Assembly: GCA_013360985.1 (NCBI GenBank)
Contig: JABWAM010000024.1
Span: 1 to 16,279 of the forward strand
Reading direction: 5' to 3'
Length of the DNA stretch: 16,279 nt
From: Verrucomicrobiia bacterium
GTDB lineage: Bacteria; Verrucomicrobiota; Verrucomicrobiia; JABWAM01
Under the pieces are notes generated by a model that worked only from the letters and a program-made list of their open reading frames with translations, searched no databases and was not told the DNA's origin. The translations under genes and the position numbers were made by a program. Below, piece by piece: positions 8,496 to 14,902 of this stretch. Numbering within the stretch: position 1 is the stretch's first letter; each line of letters opens with the position of its first letter.

Positions 8496-9134
8496 ATGCA
8501 CGCGCTGTTGACGCTCTGGGTCGGTTGGATCCGCGACTGGGGTTATCCGGGGGTGATCCTCCTCATGGCAATGGAAAGCTCGATCTTTCCCGTTCCCAGC
8601 GAGGTGGTGGTGCCGCCGGCGGCTTATCTCACCACACAAGGGCAGATGAGTTTCTGGGGCGTGGTTCTGGCCGGCACGTTCGGGTCCTGGCTCGGCGCGG
8701 CGGTCACTTACGGGGTCTCCCGCGCGCTGGGGCGGCTGATCGTGGCGCGCTGGGGGAAATGGTTTTTCGTGAGCGAGGAAAAGCTCGCGCGCGCGGAACG
8801 CTGGCTCGCCCGTTACGAAGCAGGAGGAATTTTCTTCGCGCGGCTGCTTCCCGTGGTGCGCCATCTCATCTCGATCCCCGCGGGTCTCGTCCGGATGAAG
8901 TTTGGAATGTTCAGTTTAATGACCGTGATCGGCTCCTTCATTTGGTGCGCCATCCTGGCGTGGTACGGCGAGCGAGTGATCACCTCCGAAATGCTCGAAA
9001 GTCCGGAGGGCATGATCCGGGCGATGAAGGCGCAATCCCTCTGGTTGATCGCATTCGTCGCGTTCATCGGCGTGCTCTATTTCGTGGTGATGCGGCTCAC
9101 CGATCCCGCGCGAAAACAGGCGGCGAAGGGCTGA
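8496..9134 (+). CDS. DedA family inner-membrane protein
   Basis: A 212-residue membrane protein of the DedA/SNARE-associated (VTT) family. Members act in membrane homeostasis, and some as undecaprenyl-phosphate or phospholipid flippases. Family features are the acidic motif MESSIFPVPSE (E27, E36), GTFGSWLGAAVTYGVSRALG (61-80), and the arginine-containing FFARLLPVVRHLISIPAGLVRM (113-134). The length is typical. A possible link with its divergent neighbours is recycling of the polyprenyl phosphate used by GT-C glycosyltransferases, but this is inference. No Shine-Dalgarno sequence precedes the ATG. dtd begins 7 bases after the stop, so the two are probably cotranscribed. Confidence 0.93.
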   Translation: MHALLTLWVGWIRDWGYPGVILLMAMESSIFPVPSEVVVPPAAYLTTQGQMSFWGVVLAGTFGSWLGAAVTYGVSRALGRLIVARWGKWFFVSEEKLARAERWLARYEAGGIFFARLLPVVRHLISIPAGLVRMKFGMFSLMTVIGSFIWCAILAWYGERVITSEMLESPEGMIRAMKAQSLWLIAFVAFIGVLYFVVMRLTDPARKQAAKG

Positions 9135-9141
9135 TCGCGCC

Positions 9142-9585
9142 GTGCGCGCCCTCGTCCAGCGCGTCGCCTCGGCCCGGGTCGTGGCCGGAGGCGAAGTCGT
9201 CGGCGCCATCGGACGCGGATTGCTCGTCCTGGTCGGCATGCATCGCGACGATACGCCCGCCGATGGGGCCTGGATGGGACGCAAGCTTCTCTCTCTGCGC
9301 GTCTTCGAGGATGCGCGAGGAAAAATGTCGCGGAGCGTCGAAGAGGTGAACGGTGAACTGCTGATCGTGTCGCAGTTCACGCTTTACGGCGACGCGCGCC
9401 AAGGGGCGCGCCCGGACTTTGGCGCAGCGATGCCGACCGAAGCCGCGCGAACGTTTTACGAGGAATGGATCGCGCTCCTGCGGCGGAGCTGCGCGCTCCC
9501 GATTCGCGAGGGACGTTTCGCGGCCACGATGCAAGTCGAACTCGTCAACGACGGACCCGTGACGCTGATGCTCGATTCCCGCTGA
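9142..9585 (+). CDS. dtd: D-aminoacyl-tRNA deacylase
   Basis: Hydrolyses D-amino acids (and glycine mischarged on tRNA-Ala) from tRNA, protecting translation from wrong-handed residues. The protein has 147 residues, the usual size of this dimeric cytoplasmic enzyme. The N-terminus MRALVQRVASARV is characteristic. The two motifs that meet across the dimer interface are present: SQFTLYGD (77-84) and the cross-subunit Gly-cisPro motif NDGPVT (136-141). The start is GTG at 9142, fixed by the conserved N-terminus, 7 bases after the DedA stop. The gene is complete with no oddities. Downstream lies the repeat-rich gap. Confidence 0.96.
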   Translation: MRALVQRVASARVVAGGEVVGAIGRGLLVLVGMHRDDTPADGAWMGRKLLSLRVFEDARGKMSRSVEEVNGELLIVSQFTLYGDARQGARPDFGAAMPTEAARTFYEEWIALLRRSCALPIREGRFAATMQVELVNDGPVTLMLDSR

Positions 9586-9637
9586 GCCGCGGCGCGCCAA
9601 ATCCATGGTTCCGCCTCGATTTCGGAAAAACCTCGAT

Positions 9638-9669
9638 CGCCCTCCTTGGCGGAGAAAGGGTGGAGGGCG
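9638..9669 (+). terminator. Inverted repeat downstream of dtd, possible terminator
   Basis: A perfect 8-base inverted repeat, cgccctcc (9638-9645) and ggagggcg (9662-9669), with a 16-base loop, about 50 bases after the dtd stop. No T-run follows, so intrinsic termination is doubtful; it could act with Rho or mark transcript 3' ends. Confidence 0.25.
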
Positions 9670-9710
9670 GTTCACGATGGCAGTCTCCACCTTAGGGGCG
9701 GCATGTCCCG

Positions 9711-9850
9711 GCCGCCGGGAGATCCCCTCGAATCCTTCCGAAGCCGGCGGCGTCACCACAGCGGCTCGAGGCCAAAATGTTGCGAAGGCGTCGCCCGTTT
9801 CTCGACCGGGGATGGACTTCCCCACGCTAACGCGGAGTGAAGAGTGCGCC
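9711..9850. repeat. Dispersed repeat, module B copy 2
   Basis: This 140-base block is repeated at 10042-10182 with four substitutions and one single-base indel by hand count (about 97% identical). It contains gccgccgggagatcccc, gcggctcgaggccaaaatg, the tctcgac core and an end gcggagtgaagagtgcgcc. It abuts module A of this locus directly. Before it, 9586-9710 holds only the inverted repeat at 9638-9669 and, at 9592-9608, a motif gcgcgccaaatccatgg that closely resembles the left terminus of the complete element, perhaps a decayed end. Confidence 0.9.
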
Positions 9851-10044
9851 CAAATCCACGGATCAACTCAATTTTCAGAGAGCAACCCTCCTCATCATCC
9901 ATTGAGGATCGGAGAGGTGGGTTGTGTCGAGATTTCCGACTCCCCACAAGAGGGGTGCGGCGGCTCGGCCGGCGGCCTCGCCCTACCTTTCCACCGTCCG
10001 CGCTTGAGAAAAATCCGCTCGGTCGCGAAGCGGGGCAGGGCGCC
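9846..10044. repeat. Dispersed repeat, module A copy at the tRNA locus
   Basis: This 199-base block aligns without gaps to 12379-12577. By hand count 28 of about 198 bases differ (about 86% identity). It begins gcgcccaaatccacggatca. It contains gtggg and cccac arms that can pair around a gag/ctc-closed loop, and a GC-rich ggctcggccggcggcctcg block. Together with the flanking B copies it forms a B-A-B arrangement. It is non-coding by the codon-position test described among the rejected items. Confidence 0.9.
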
Positions 10045-10182
10045 GCCGGGAGATCCCCTCGAATCCTTTCGGAGCCGGCGGCGTCACCACAGCGGCTCGA
10101 GGCCAAAATGTTGCGAAGGCGTCGCGCGTTTCTCGACCGAGGATGGACTTCCCCACGCCTAACGCGGAGTGAAGAGTGCGCC
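10042..10182. repeat. Dispersed repeat, module B copy 3
   Basis: Near-identical second copy of 9711-9850, displaced by 331 bases. It holds the tctcgaccgagga core (10131-10143). Its end touches the -35 box of the tRNA-Thr promoter. The two B copies are direct repeats, so recombination between them could remove the intervening A module. Confidence 0.9.
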
Positions 10183-10210
10183 TTGCCCCTTCCCTCCCGC
10201 GTGGTATAAG
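10183..10210 (+). promoter_or_regulatory. Promoter of tRNA-Thr
   Basis: TTGCCC (10183-10188) and TATAAG (10205-10210) are separated by 16 bases, and the tRNA 5' end follows the -10 box by 12 bases. The good -10 match and correct geometry make a sigma-70 promoter likely. It starts exactly at the edge of the upstream repeat. Confidence 0.6.
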
Positions 10211-10222
10211 AAGCTTCGGGAC

Positions 10223-10297
10223 GCCGGCTTAGCTCAGCGGGAGAGCAACGGTTTTGTAAACCGTGGGTCGTCGGTTCGAATCCGACAGCCGGCTCCA
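10223..10297 (+). tRNA. tRNA-Thr (anticodon UGU)
   Basis: A complete cloverleaf can be drawn. The acceptor stem is gccggct (10223-10229) paired with agccggc (10287-10293). The D arm is gctc/gagc. The anticodon stem acggt/accgt encloses the loop tttgtaa with anticodon TGT at 10255-10257. The variable loop has five bases. The T arm is gtcgg-ttcgaat-ccgac. The discriminator is T and the CCA end is encoded (10295-10297). It decodes ACA threonine codons. It faces the mqnD gene convergently, with about 38 bases between them. Confidence 0.97.
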
Positions 10298-10335
10298 TCT
10301 CCATGCGCGCGCGAGGCCGCGCCACGAAGCCGCCG

Positions 10336-11271
10336 TCAGTTTCCGACGAACTCGATCCGTTCGACCGCGGGAATGAAGCCGGCGGCGGCGCCGCGCGCAA
10401 GAAATTCGCGGATCGCCTGGCGCCCCGTTTCTCCGTAATCCACGGTGTAGTCGTTCACGTACATCCGCACGAACGCGCGCGTCAGGTCGTCGGTCATGTC
10501 GCGCGCGTAACCGCGCAGCCGGGGAAGCGCCTCTTCGAGGTGATCGAGCCCGTGGCGGATGCTCGCGGAGAGCGCAGCCGACGCGGCGCGGATCGTTTCC
10601 GCGCCGAGCGCCTTGCGGATCACGTTGCCTCCGAGCGGAAGCGGAAGGCCTGTCCCTCGCTTCCACCACGCCCCGAGGTCTTCGACGAGATGCAGCCCCG
10701 CCTTGGCGTAGGTGAGTTGGCCTTCGTGGATGATGAGGCCCGCCTCGGCTTGGCCGGCGTGAAGCGCGTCGAAGATCCGATCGAAAGGGACGACGCGCAG
10801 GTTTTCCTCTCGGAGACCGCCCGACGACGAGGGTGTCGGTTGGCCGACGGGCGCGGCTTGAGGGGCGCATCCCTCCGCCATGTAGAGGCGCAGGGCGAGA
10901 AAGGCGGAGGTCAATTTTCCGGGGATCGCGAGGCGCGCGACGGACAGTTCGTCGGGGCGCATCGGGCGGCGGGAGACGAGCATGGGGCCGTAGCCGTCCC
11001 CCATGCTTGCGCCGCAAGGGAGGAGGGCGTAGTCCTTGGCCACGAGCGGGTAGGAGGCGAACGAAATCGCGGAGATATCGAGATCCCCCTTTTGCGCGCG
11101 TTCGTTGAGGGTTTGGATGTCCTGCAGGATATGCTCGAACCGGAGGCCGCCGGTCGGCACGACCCCGCGCGCGAGCGCGTCGAACATGAACGCGTCGTCG
11201 GCGTCCGGCGAATGCCCCAAGGTCAAGCGCGCGTTTTCCGAGGAAACGGTCTGGCGGAGAGGGGAGTTCAA
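10336..11271 (-). CDS. mqnD: Menaquinone biosynthesis protein, MqnD-like (1,4-dihydroxy-6-naphthoate synthase family)
   Basis: Member of the MqnA/MqnD family (VitK2 biosynthesis fold, like a periplasmic binding protein) of the futalosine route to menaquinone. MqnD converts cyclic dehypoxanthinyl futalosine to 1,4-dihydroxy-6-naphthoate in the cytoplasm. Evidence for MqnD rather than MqnA is LGHSPDADDAFMF (18-30), DISAISFASYP, the conserved histidine in IIHEGQLTYAKAG (H182), and GTGLPLPLGGNVIRK (206-220). The protein has 311 residues, with a Pro/Ser/Gly-rich insertion at about 135-155. The start is TTG at 11271, which overlaps the lrp-type stop as TTGA, so translation is coupled. No other mqn gene is in the window. 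Its product would be the quinone reduced by the complex I encoded at the left end. Confidence 0.85.
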   Translation of the reverse strand: MNSPLRQTVSSENARLTLGHSPDADDAFMFDALARGVVPTGGLRFEHILQDIQTLNERAQKGDLDISAISFASYPLVAKDYALLPCGASMGDGYGPMLVSRRPMRPDELSVARLAIPGKLTSAFLALRLYMAEGCAPQAAPVGQPTPSSSGGLREENLRVVPFDRIFDALHAGQAEAGLIIHEGQLTYAKAGLHLVEDLGAWWKRGTGLPLPLGGNVIRKALGAETIRAASAALSASIRHGLDHLEEALPRLRGYARDMTDDLTRAFVRMYVNDYTVDYGETGRQAIREFLARGAAAGFIPAVERIEFVGN

Positions 11272-11747
11272 GGCGTCACGGCCATCCGTTCCTCGCGCGG
11301 CGCGTCCGCCATGCCGATCCCCTGCTCCTTGTAAGTCTTGAGAATAAAATGCGTGGCCGTGGATTGCACCCGGTCGAGAGAGGCGAGGCGGCTCGCGACG
11401 AAGGCGGCCACCTCTTGCAGGGTGCGTCCCTCGACAAAGATCAGGATGTCGTAGGCGCCGCTCATCAAAAAACAGGAGGACACCTCGTCGAACTTCGCGA
11501 TCCGTTCGGCGGCGCGATCGAAGCCTCCTTCGCGTTCCGGAGTGATGCGCACCTCGATCACGGCCTTGACGCGTTGGAGGTTGAGCCGGTCGTCGTTGAT
11601 CACGGCCCGATACCCCCGGATGACGCCGCTCTTTTCGTAGGCGTCGATCCGGCGCCGGACCTCTTCGGGGGAGATGCCCAGCATGCGTCCGAGTTTCTCG
11701 GGCGTCAGCAGGGCGTTGCCTTCCAAAAGCTGGAGGAGTTGATCCAT
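11268..11747 (-). CDS. Lrp/AsnC family transcriptional regulator
   Basis: A 159-residue regulator with an N-terminal winged helix-turn-helix (TPEKLGRMLGISPEEVRRRIDAYEKSGVIRGY, about 16-47) and a C-terminal ligand-sensing RAM domain (about 64-140, including CFLMSGAYDILIFVEG). Members form octamers and respond to amino acids or other small molecules; the ligand here is unknown. The ATG at 11747 is chosen because a GAGGT ribosome-binding site lies 5 bases before it. An in-frame ATG at 11798 lies inside the upstream FHA gene. The FHA stop is 13 bases upstream, and the following mqnD overlaps its stop, so the three genes form one unit. A role in controlling mqnD or itself is plausible but unproven. 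Confidence 0.92.
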   Translation of the reverse strand: MDQLLQLLEGNALLTPEKLGRMLGISPEEVRRRIDAYEKSGVIRGYRAVINDDRLNLQRVKAVIEVRITPEREGGFDRAAERIAKFDEVSSCFLMSGAYDILIFVEGRTLQEVAAFVASRLASLDRVQSTATHFILKTYKEQGIGMADAPREERMAVTP

Positions 11748-11760
11748 CGGCGACCTCAGC

Positions 11761-12279
11761 TCACTGCACCCCGACGATGTGGGTGACGAAGAGCGCAAGG
11801 AGCACCAGCGCGATCAAACCGAGCGCAAAAAACGCGATCTGCAGGACGAGTTTGGTCGTATTCCGCCGATGTTTTTGGAACGGCGAAGCGCTCTTGTAGG
11901 TAGAGGGCTTCTGCGTGGGGGTTCCCGACGCCAGGGAACTGAGGTCCACCGTTTTCTTGTTCAGCTCCGGCAGCGGTTGCGGCGCCGTTTTGGAGGAGGA
12001 GAAGTACTGGAGTTCGATATGGCCGAAGCAGACGACATCCCCGTGGATCAACCGCTGTTCGACGATTCGTTGTCCATTGACGCGCGTGCCGTTGGTGGAG
12101 TTTAGATCGCGCACCACGTAGTCCTCGCCCTTTCGATTCAATTCGGCGTGGTGGCTCGAGATCGCTTTGTCTTCGAGGCGGATGCCGTTCTCCGGCAGGC
12201 GTCCGACGGAGATTCGATCTTCGACCAACTCGAAGGTTCGATCCTTCATCTCTGCGCTTGTGACGACCAGTTTGGGCAT
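11761..12279 (-). CDS. FHA domain protein with C-terminal membrane anchor
   Basis: A 172-residue protein. An FHA phosphothreonine-binding domain occupies about 3-92: ISVGRLPENGIRL (23-35) with the GR pair, SSHH (41-44) in place of the usual SRxH, and DLNSTNGTRVNG (58-69). A polar linker rich in Ser, Thr, Pro and Lys follows (about 95-143), then a single hydrophobic helix (about 144-166) near the C-terminus. This predicts a tail-anchored protein with the FHA domain in the cytoplasm, probably docking a Ser/Thr-kinase substrate at the membrane; no kinase is nearby. The ATG at 12279 is preceded by GGAAG with 6-base spacing. The frame stays open further upstream into the repeat, but that part is not protein-like. 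Confidence 0.88.
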   Translation of the reverse strand: MPKLVVTSAEMKDRTFELVEDRISVGRLPENGIRLEDKAISSHHAELNRKGEDYVVRDLNSTNGTRVNGQRIVEQRLIHGDVVCFGHIELQYFSSSKTAPQPLPELNKKTVDLSSLASGTPTQKPSTYKSASPFQKHRRNTTKLVLQIAFFALGLIALVLLALFVTHIVGVQ

Positions 12280-12314
12280 AGGGAGCTTCCGGGTTGTCGA
12301 ATCTTGAAAGGAGT

Positions 12315-12343
12315 TCGATAAGGCAAGCTTGTCGCCGTGGCAA
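12315..12343 (-). promoter_or_regulatory. Possible promoter of the FHA-lrp-mqnD unit
   Basis: On the minus strand TTGCCA (12338-12343) and TATCGA (12315-12320) are separated by 17 bases. The -35 box matches five of six consensus positions; the -10 box is weak. The leader would be about 28 bases, long enough to hold the GGAAG site before the ATG at 12279. Confidence 0.35.
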
Positions 12344-12376
12344 CAGGAAAAACCGCGGCCTTCCATATTTCCCAGG

Positions 12377-12689
12377 GCGCGCCCAAATCCACGGATCAGC
12401 TCCATTTTCAGAGGGCAACCCTCATCATCCTCCATCGAGGATCGGAGGGGTGGGGCGTGTCGAGATTCCGGACTCCCCACACGAAGGGCGCGACGGCTCG
12501 GCCGGCGGCCTCGCCCTCCCTTTTCGTATTCCGTGTTCGAGGAAAATCCGTTCGGTCGCGAAGCGAGGGAGGGCGCCGCCGGCGGCGGCGCCGCGGCCGC
12601 GGCTTGAGCCCAAAATATTGCGAGGGCGTCGCATGTTCCTCGACCGAGGATGGACTCCTCCACGCCTTACGCGGGGATTTGGGGCGCGC
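12377..12689. mobile_element. Complete A-B repeat with terminal inverted repeats (MITE-like)
   Basis: A 313-base element in the divergent gap 12280-12732. Its left end gcgcgcccaaatcc (12377-12390) is the inverse complement of its right end ggatttggggcgcgc (12675-12689) apart from one extra base. Inside are module A (12379-12577, about 86% identical to 9846-10044) and module B (12578-12689), with the palindromic core tcctcgaccgagga (12637-12650). No transposase or other protein is encoded. I see no clear target-site duplication. Size, terminal inverted repeats, lack of coding and several diverged copies fit a non-autonomous miniature transposable element; a structured RNA or regulatory repeat is the alternative. 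Confidence 0.6.
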
Positions 12690-12697
12690 GATCCGTC

Positions 12698-12726
12698 TCG
12701 ACGATCGGAGGAGGCAAGGCTATGCT
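12698..12726 (+). promoter_or_regulatory. Possible promoter of the LamG gene (leaderless-type)
   Basis: TCGACG (12698-12703) and TATGCT (12721-12726) are 17 bases apart, each matching four of six consensus positions. The ATG at 12733 comes 6 bases after the -10 box, so the mRNA would start at or next to the start codon. The -35 box begins 8 bases after the end of the repeat element. A ggaggagg run at about 12708-12713 lies inside the spacer and is too far from the ATG for a ribosome-binding site. Confidence 0.35.
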
Positions 12727-12732
12727 GCCCGC

Positions 12733-13488
12733 ATGACCCGACGACTCTCCCTCGCGATCCTTGCCCTCTCCCTTTCCGCCTTCGCTTCGGCTGCCCGCGC
12801 CGCGGATGGAACCCCTCTGGCCTACTGGCCGTTCGACGGCGATCTCGCCGATGCGAGCGCGGGCGGCGTCGCGCTGATGAACCCTTACAAGAAGCTCGAA
12901 TACGTCGCCGGCGTCGCGGGCCAAGCGATCGCCTTCACCTGGGAGAAACGGGACTATCTCCGAACCCCAAAACCCGCCCAACTCCCCCTGGAGGGCGATT
13001 TTACGGTCAGCGGCTGGTTCAAAGCGGAGATGGGGCCTGCGCGCAATTCCGTCCAAGGACTCATCAGCCGTTGGGCGTATGACGGAAAGGCGCAATTCGA
13101 TCTCGCGTTGCACGGGCAGAAGTTGGCGGCGCTCCTGACGACGGATGGCGCGAAACCGATCGAGCTCAAGCATCCGACCCTCGTGGATTTCGAGATCTGG
13201 TATTATCTGGCCTTCACCTACCACGCGGAGAGCAAGACGGCCGCGCTCTATCTGGCCCTGAAGGACGAGCCGTCGCTCGGCGACGCGGCAACCAAGGTTC
13301 TGGACGCCCCGCTGCACGTCCAGGAAGAGACCGCGTTGACCATTGGGTTCAGCCAACTCGGGGGACGCTTTTACAACGGGGCCATTGACGAGGTCGTCGT
13401 CTGGAGCCGCGCGCTTTCCCCCAAGGATCTCGCGGAAATCTTCGCTCGGGGAAAAGCGGGGCAACCCGCCCTCGGCGGCAAACGCTGA
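12733..13488 (+). CDS. Secreted LamG-like (concanavalin A-fold) domain protein
   Basis: A 251-residue exported protein. A signal peptide is clear: MTRR followed by a hydrophobic core and a cleavage site after ASAARA (about residue 23). The rest is one LamG/ConA-like jelly-roll domain. It begins with LAYWPFDGDLADAS and runs through GVAGQAIAF, FTVSGWFKAEM, WYYLAFTYHAESKTAALYL and IGFSQLGGRFYNGAIDEVVVWSRALSPKDLAEI, all typical of the family. Such domains bind carbohydrates or proteins, and there is no catalytic partner in this protein. The ATG at 12733 is set by the signal peptide; the frame remains open into the repeat upstream but is not protein-like there. It stands alone between two minus-strand units. 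Likely location is periplasm or outside the cell. Confidence 0.85.
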   Translation: MTRRLSLAILALSLSAFASAARAADGTPLAYWPFDGDLADASAGGVALMNPYKKLEYVAGVAGQAIAFTWEKRDYLRTPKPAQLPLEGDFTVSGWFKAEMGPARNSVQGLISRWAYDGKAQFDLALHGQKLAALLTTDGAKPIELKHPTLVDFEIWYYLAFTYHAESKTAALYLALKDEPSLGDAATKVLDAPLHVQEETALTIGFSQLGGRFYNGAIDEVVVWSRALSPKDLAEIFARGKAGQPALGGKR

Positions 13489-13566
13489 AACCTCCGCTCT
13501 CCTCCGTCGCGCGGCGCTCGCGTGCGTTCGCCTCCCGCGCCTTCCTCCGCCTCTCCGCGTCGAGCT

Positions 13567-14823
13567 TCACGTCCCAAGCTTTGCGTCCGCGTGTCGCCCC
13601 GCGCGACGGGAGCGACGCGGGGCCGGCTTTTCGCCGGCCGCGGCGCGCGCGTCACGCGTCTCCTCTGAAGTGAGGAGGCGGGTGCGCTTCTCGGCGATGG
13701 GGAGGAGAACGCGGAAGGTGGTCCCGCGCCCCGGCTCGCTGCTGACCTCGATGAGTCCGCCGTGCTCTCGGACGACGCGTTGAACGATCAGAAGCCCGAG
13801 CCCCGTCCCTTCGGATTTCGTCGTGAAATATGGCTCGAACAAGCGCTGGAGGGTCTCGGGCGGGATGCCGCCGCCGGTGTCGCGCACGGTGATCGCGAGG
13901 CGTTCTCCGACGAGTTCCGTGCGGACGCGGAGAATGCCGCCGCTGGTCATGGCCTGGAGGCCGTTGCGGACGAGGTTGAAAAAGACCTGCTGAATCTGCC
14001 CCCGGTCGGCGAGGAGGCGCGGCAGATCGCGGCCGAACTCGCGCTCGACGAGGACGCCCCTCTTCTCGATCTCGGGCTGGAGGACGTCGAGGGTCTCCTT
14101 GAGCAGTTCGTTCGCGAGGCAGGGTTCGAGCGCGGGCTGGGTGGGGCGGACTGCGCGGAGAAACCGGTGAAGGATGTGGTCGAGGCGATGGACCTCGTCG
14201 GCGCAGACGCGAACGTGGCGCGCGACTTTTTCGCGGTCGCAGGCGCCCTGCCGGCACGTCTCGCGCTCGATGAGTTGGAGGTGGATATTCAGCGTATTGA
14301 GGGGGTTGCCGATTTCATGCGCGACTCCGGCGGCAAGCGTGGTGATCGCCCCGAGGCGCTCCTGTTCGACCGTCATCGCGGCGCGACGATGTTCCTCCGT
14401 GACATCGCGGGCGATGAGGAGAAGATCGCCCGCGCCGGGATCGGCGGACGCGAGGCGGGTGACGGCGATTTGGAGGATGCGGCGTCGCGGCCAGGCGATC
14501 TCGACGTTGCGGTGGAGACTGTGGCGCGGTTCGCCGGGGTCCGCCCCGGCCTCCACAGCGCGCCAGAATTCCTCCGGCAAACTCGCCTCGATCGAGGCGC
14601 CGGGAACGAAACGCGCGTCGAGCCCGAGAAGCTCGCGCGCGGCGCGATTGAGCCAGAGGGCGCGGTGCCCCTGCCCGAGGACGACGATCCCCTCCTTGAG
14701 GGCGTCGAACACCGTCTCGAGGAAGCCCTTTTCGCGGACGAGACGGATGAGAATCGGCGCGACGCTCTGCGGGTCGAGACGGTCCATCCGATCCAGGATT
14801 TTATCGAGGAACGCAGGCTTCAT
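13567..14823 (-). CDS. PAS-domain sensor histidine kinase, NtrB-like
   Basis: A soluble 418-residue kinase without membrane helices. An N-terminal segment is followed by a PAS domain (about 36-145, FDALKEGIVVLGQGHRALWLNRAARELLG). The dimerisation/phospho-acceptor domain has H169 in AAGVAHEIGNPLNTL. The ATP-binding domain has the N-box NLVRNGLQAM (N287, with glycine where alanine is usual), the G1 box DTGGGIP (315-321), the F-box LFEPYFTT and the G2 box GTGLGL (339-344). A basic tail of about 35 residues ends the protein. The HEIGNPL type of acceptor is common in kinases that pair with NtrC-like regulators, so the regulator at 5053-6417 is a possible partner. The start is ATG at 14823; no ribosome-binding site is visible. 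It follows corA by 79 bases and may be cotranscribed with it. Confidence 0.92.
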   Translation of the reverse strand: MKPAFLDKILDRMDRLDPQSVAPILIRLVREKGFLETVFDALKEGIVVLGQGHRALWLNRAARELLGLDARFVPGASIEASLPEEFWRAVEAGADPGEPRHSLHRNVEIAWPRRRILQIAVTRLASADPGAGDLLLIARDVTEEHRRAAMTVEQERLGAITTLAAGVAHEIGNPLNTLNIHLQLIERETCRQGACDREKVARHVRVCADEVHRLDHILHRFLRAVRPTQPALEPCLANELLKETLDVLQPEIEKRGVLVEREFGRDLPRLLADRGQIQQVFFNLVRNGLQAMTSGGILRVRTELVGERLAITVRDTGGGIPPETLQRLFEPYFTTKSEGTGLGLLIVQRVVREHGGLIEVSSEPGRGTTFRVLLPIAEKRTRLLTSEETRDARAAAGEKPAPRRSRRAGRHADAKLGT

Positions 14824-14902
14824 GGCGGCAGAGAACGCTGGGCGCGGGAGATTCGATGGGCGAGTTCATCCATCCGACGCCGAGCTTTTCTCCGAAGGGA
14901 GG

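Noticed and set aside
9846..10182. Minus-strand open frame through module A shared in frame with the copy at 12379-12577, looking like a conserved small protein.
   Set aside because: The hand count of differences by codon position is about 7 first, 12 second and 9 third. Purifying selection on protein would concentrate changes at third positions, so the open frame is probably a by-product of GC-rich sequence.
9711..10182. Direct repeats as a CRISPR array.
   Set aside because: There are only two units, 140 bases long and 331 apart, with the spacer itself being repeated elsewhere; no short regular repeats and no cas genes.
12280..12663. N-terminal extension of the FHA protein through the repeat.
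   Set aside because: The extra residues come from the repeat, lack a fold, and the ATG at 12279 has a ribosome-binding site and begins the FHA domain.
13489..13566. CT- and GC-rich gap between the LamG gene and the kinase as a terminator or repeat.
   Set aside because: No stem followed by a T-run and no match to the A or B modules was seen; nothing specific can be supported.
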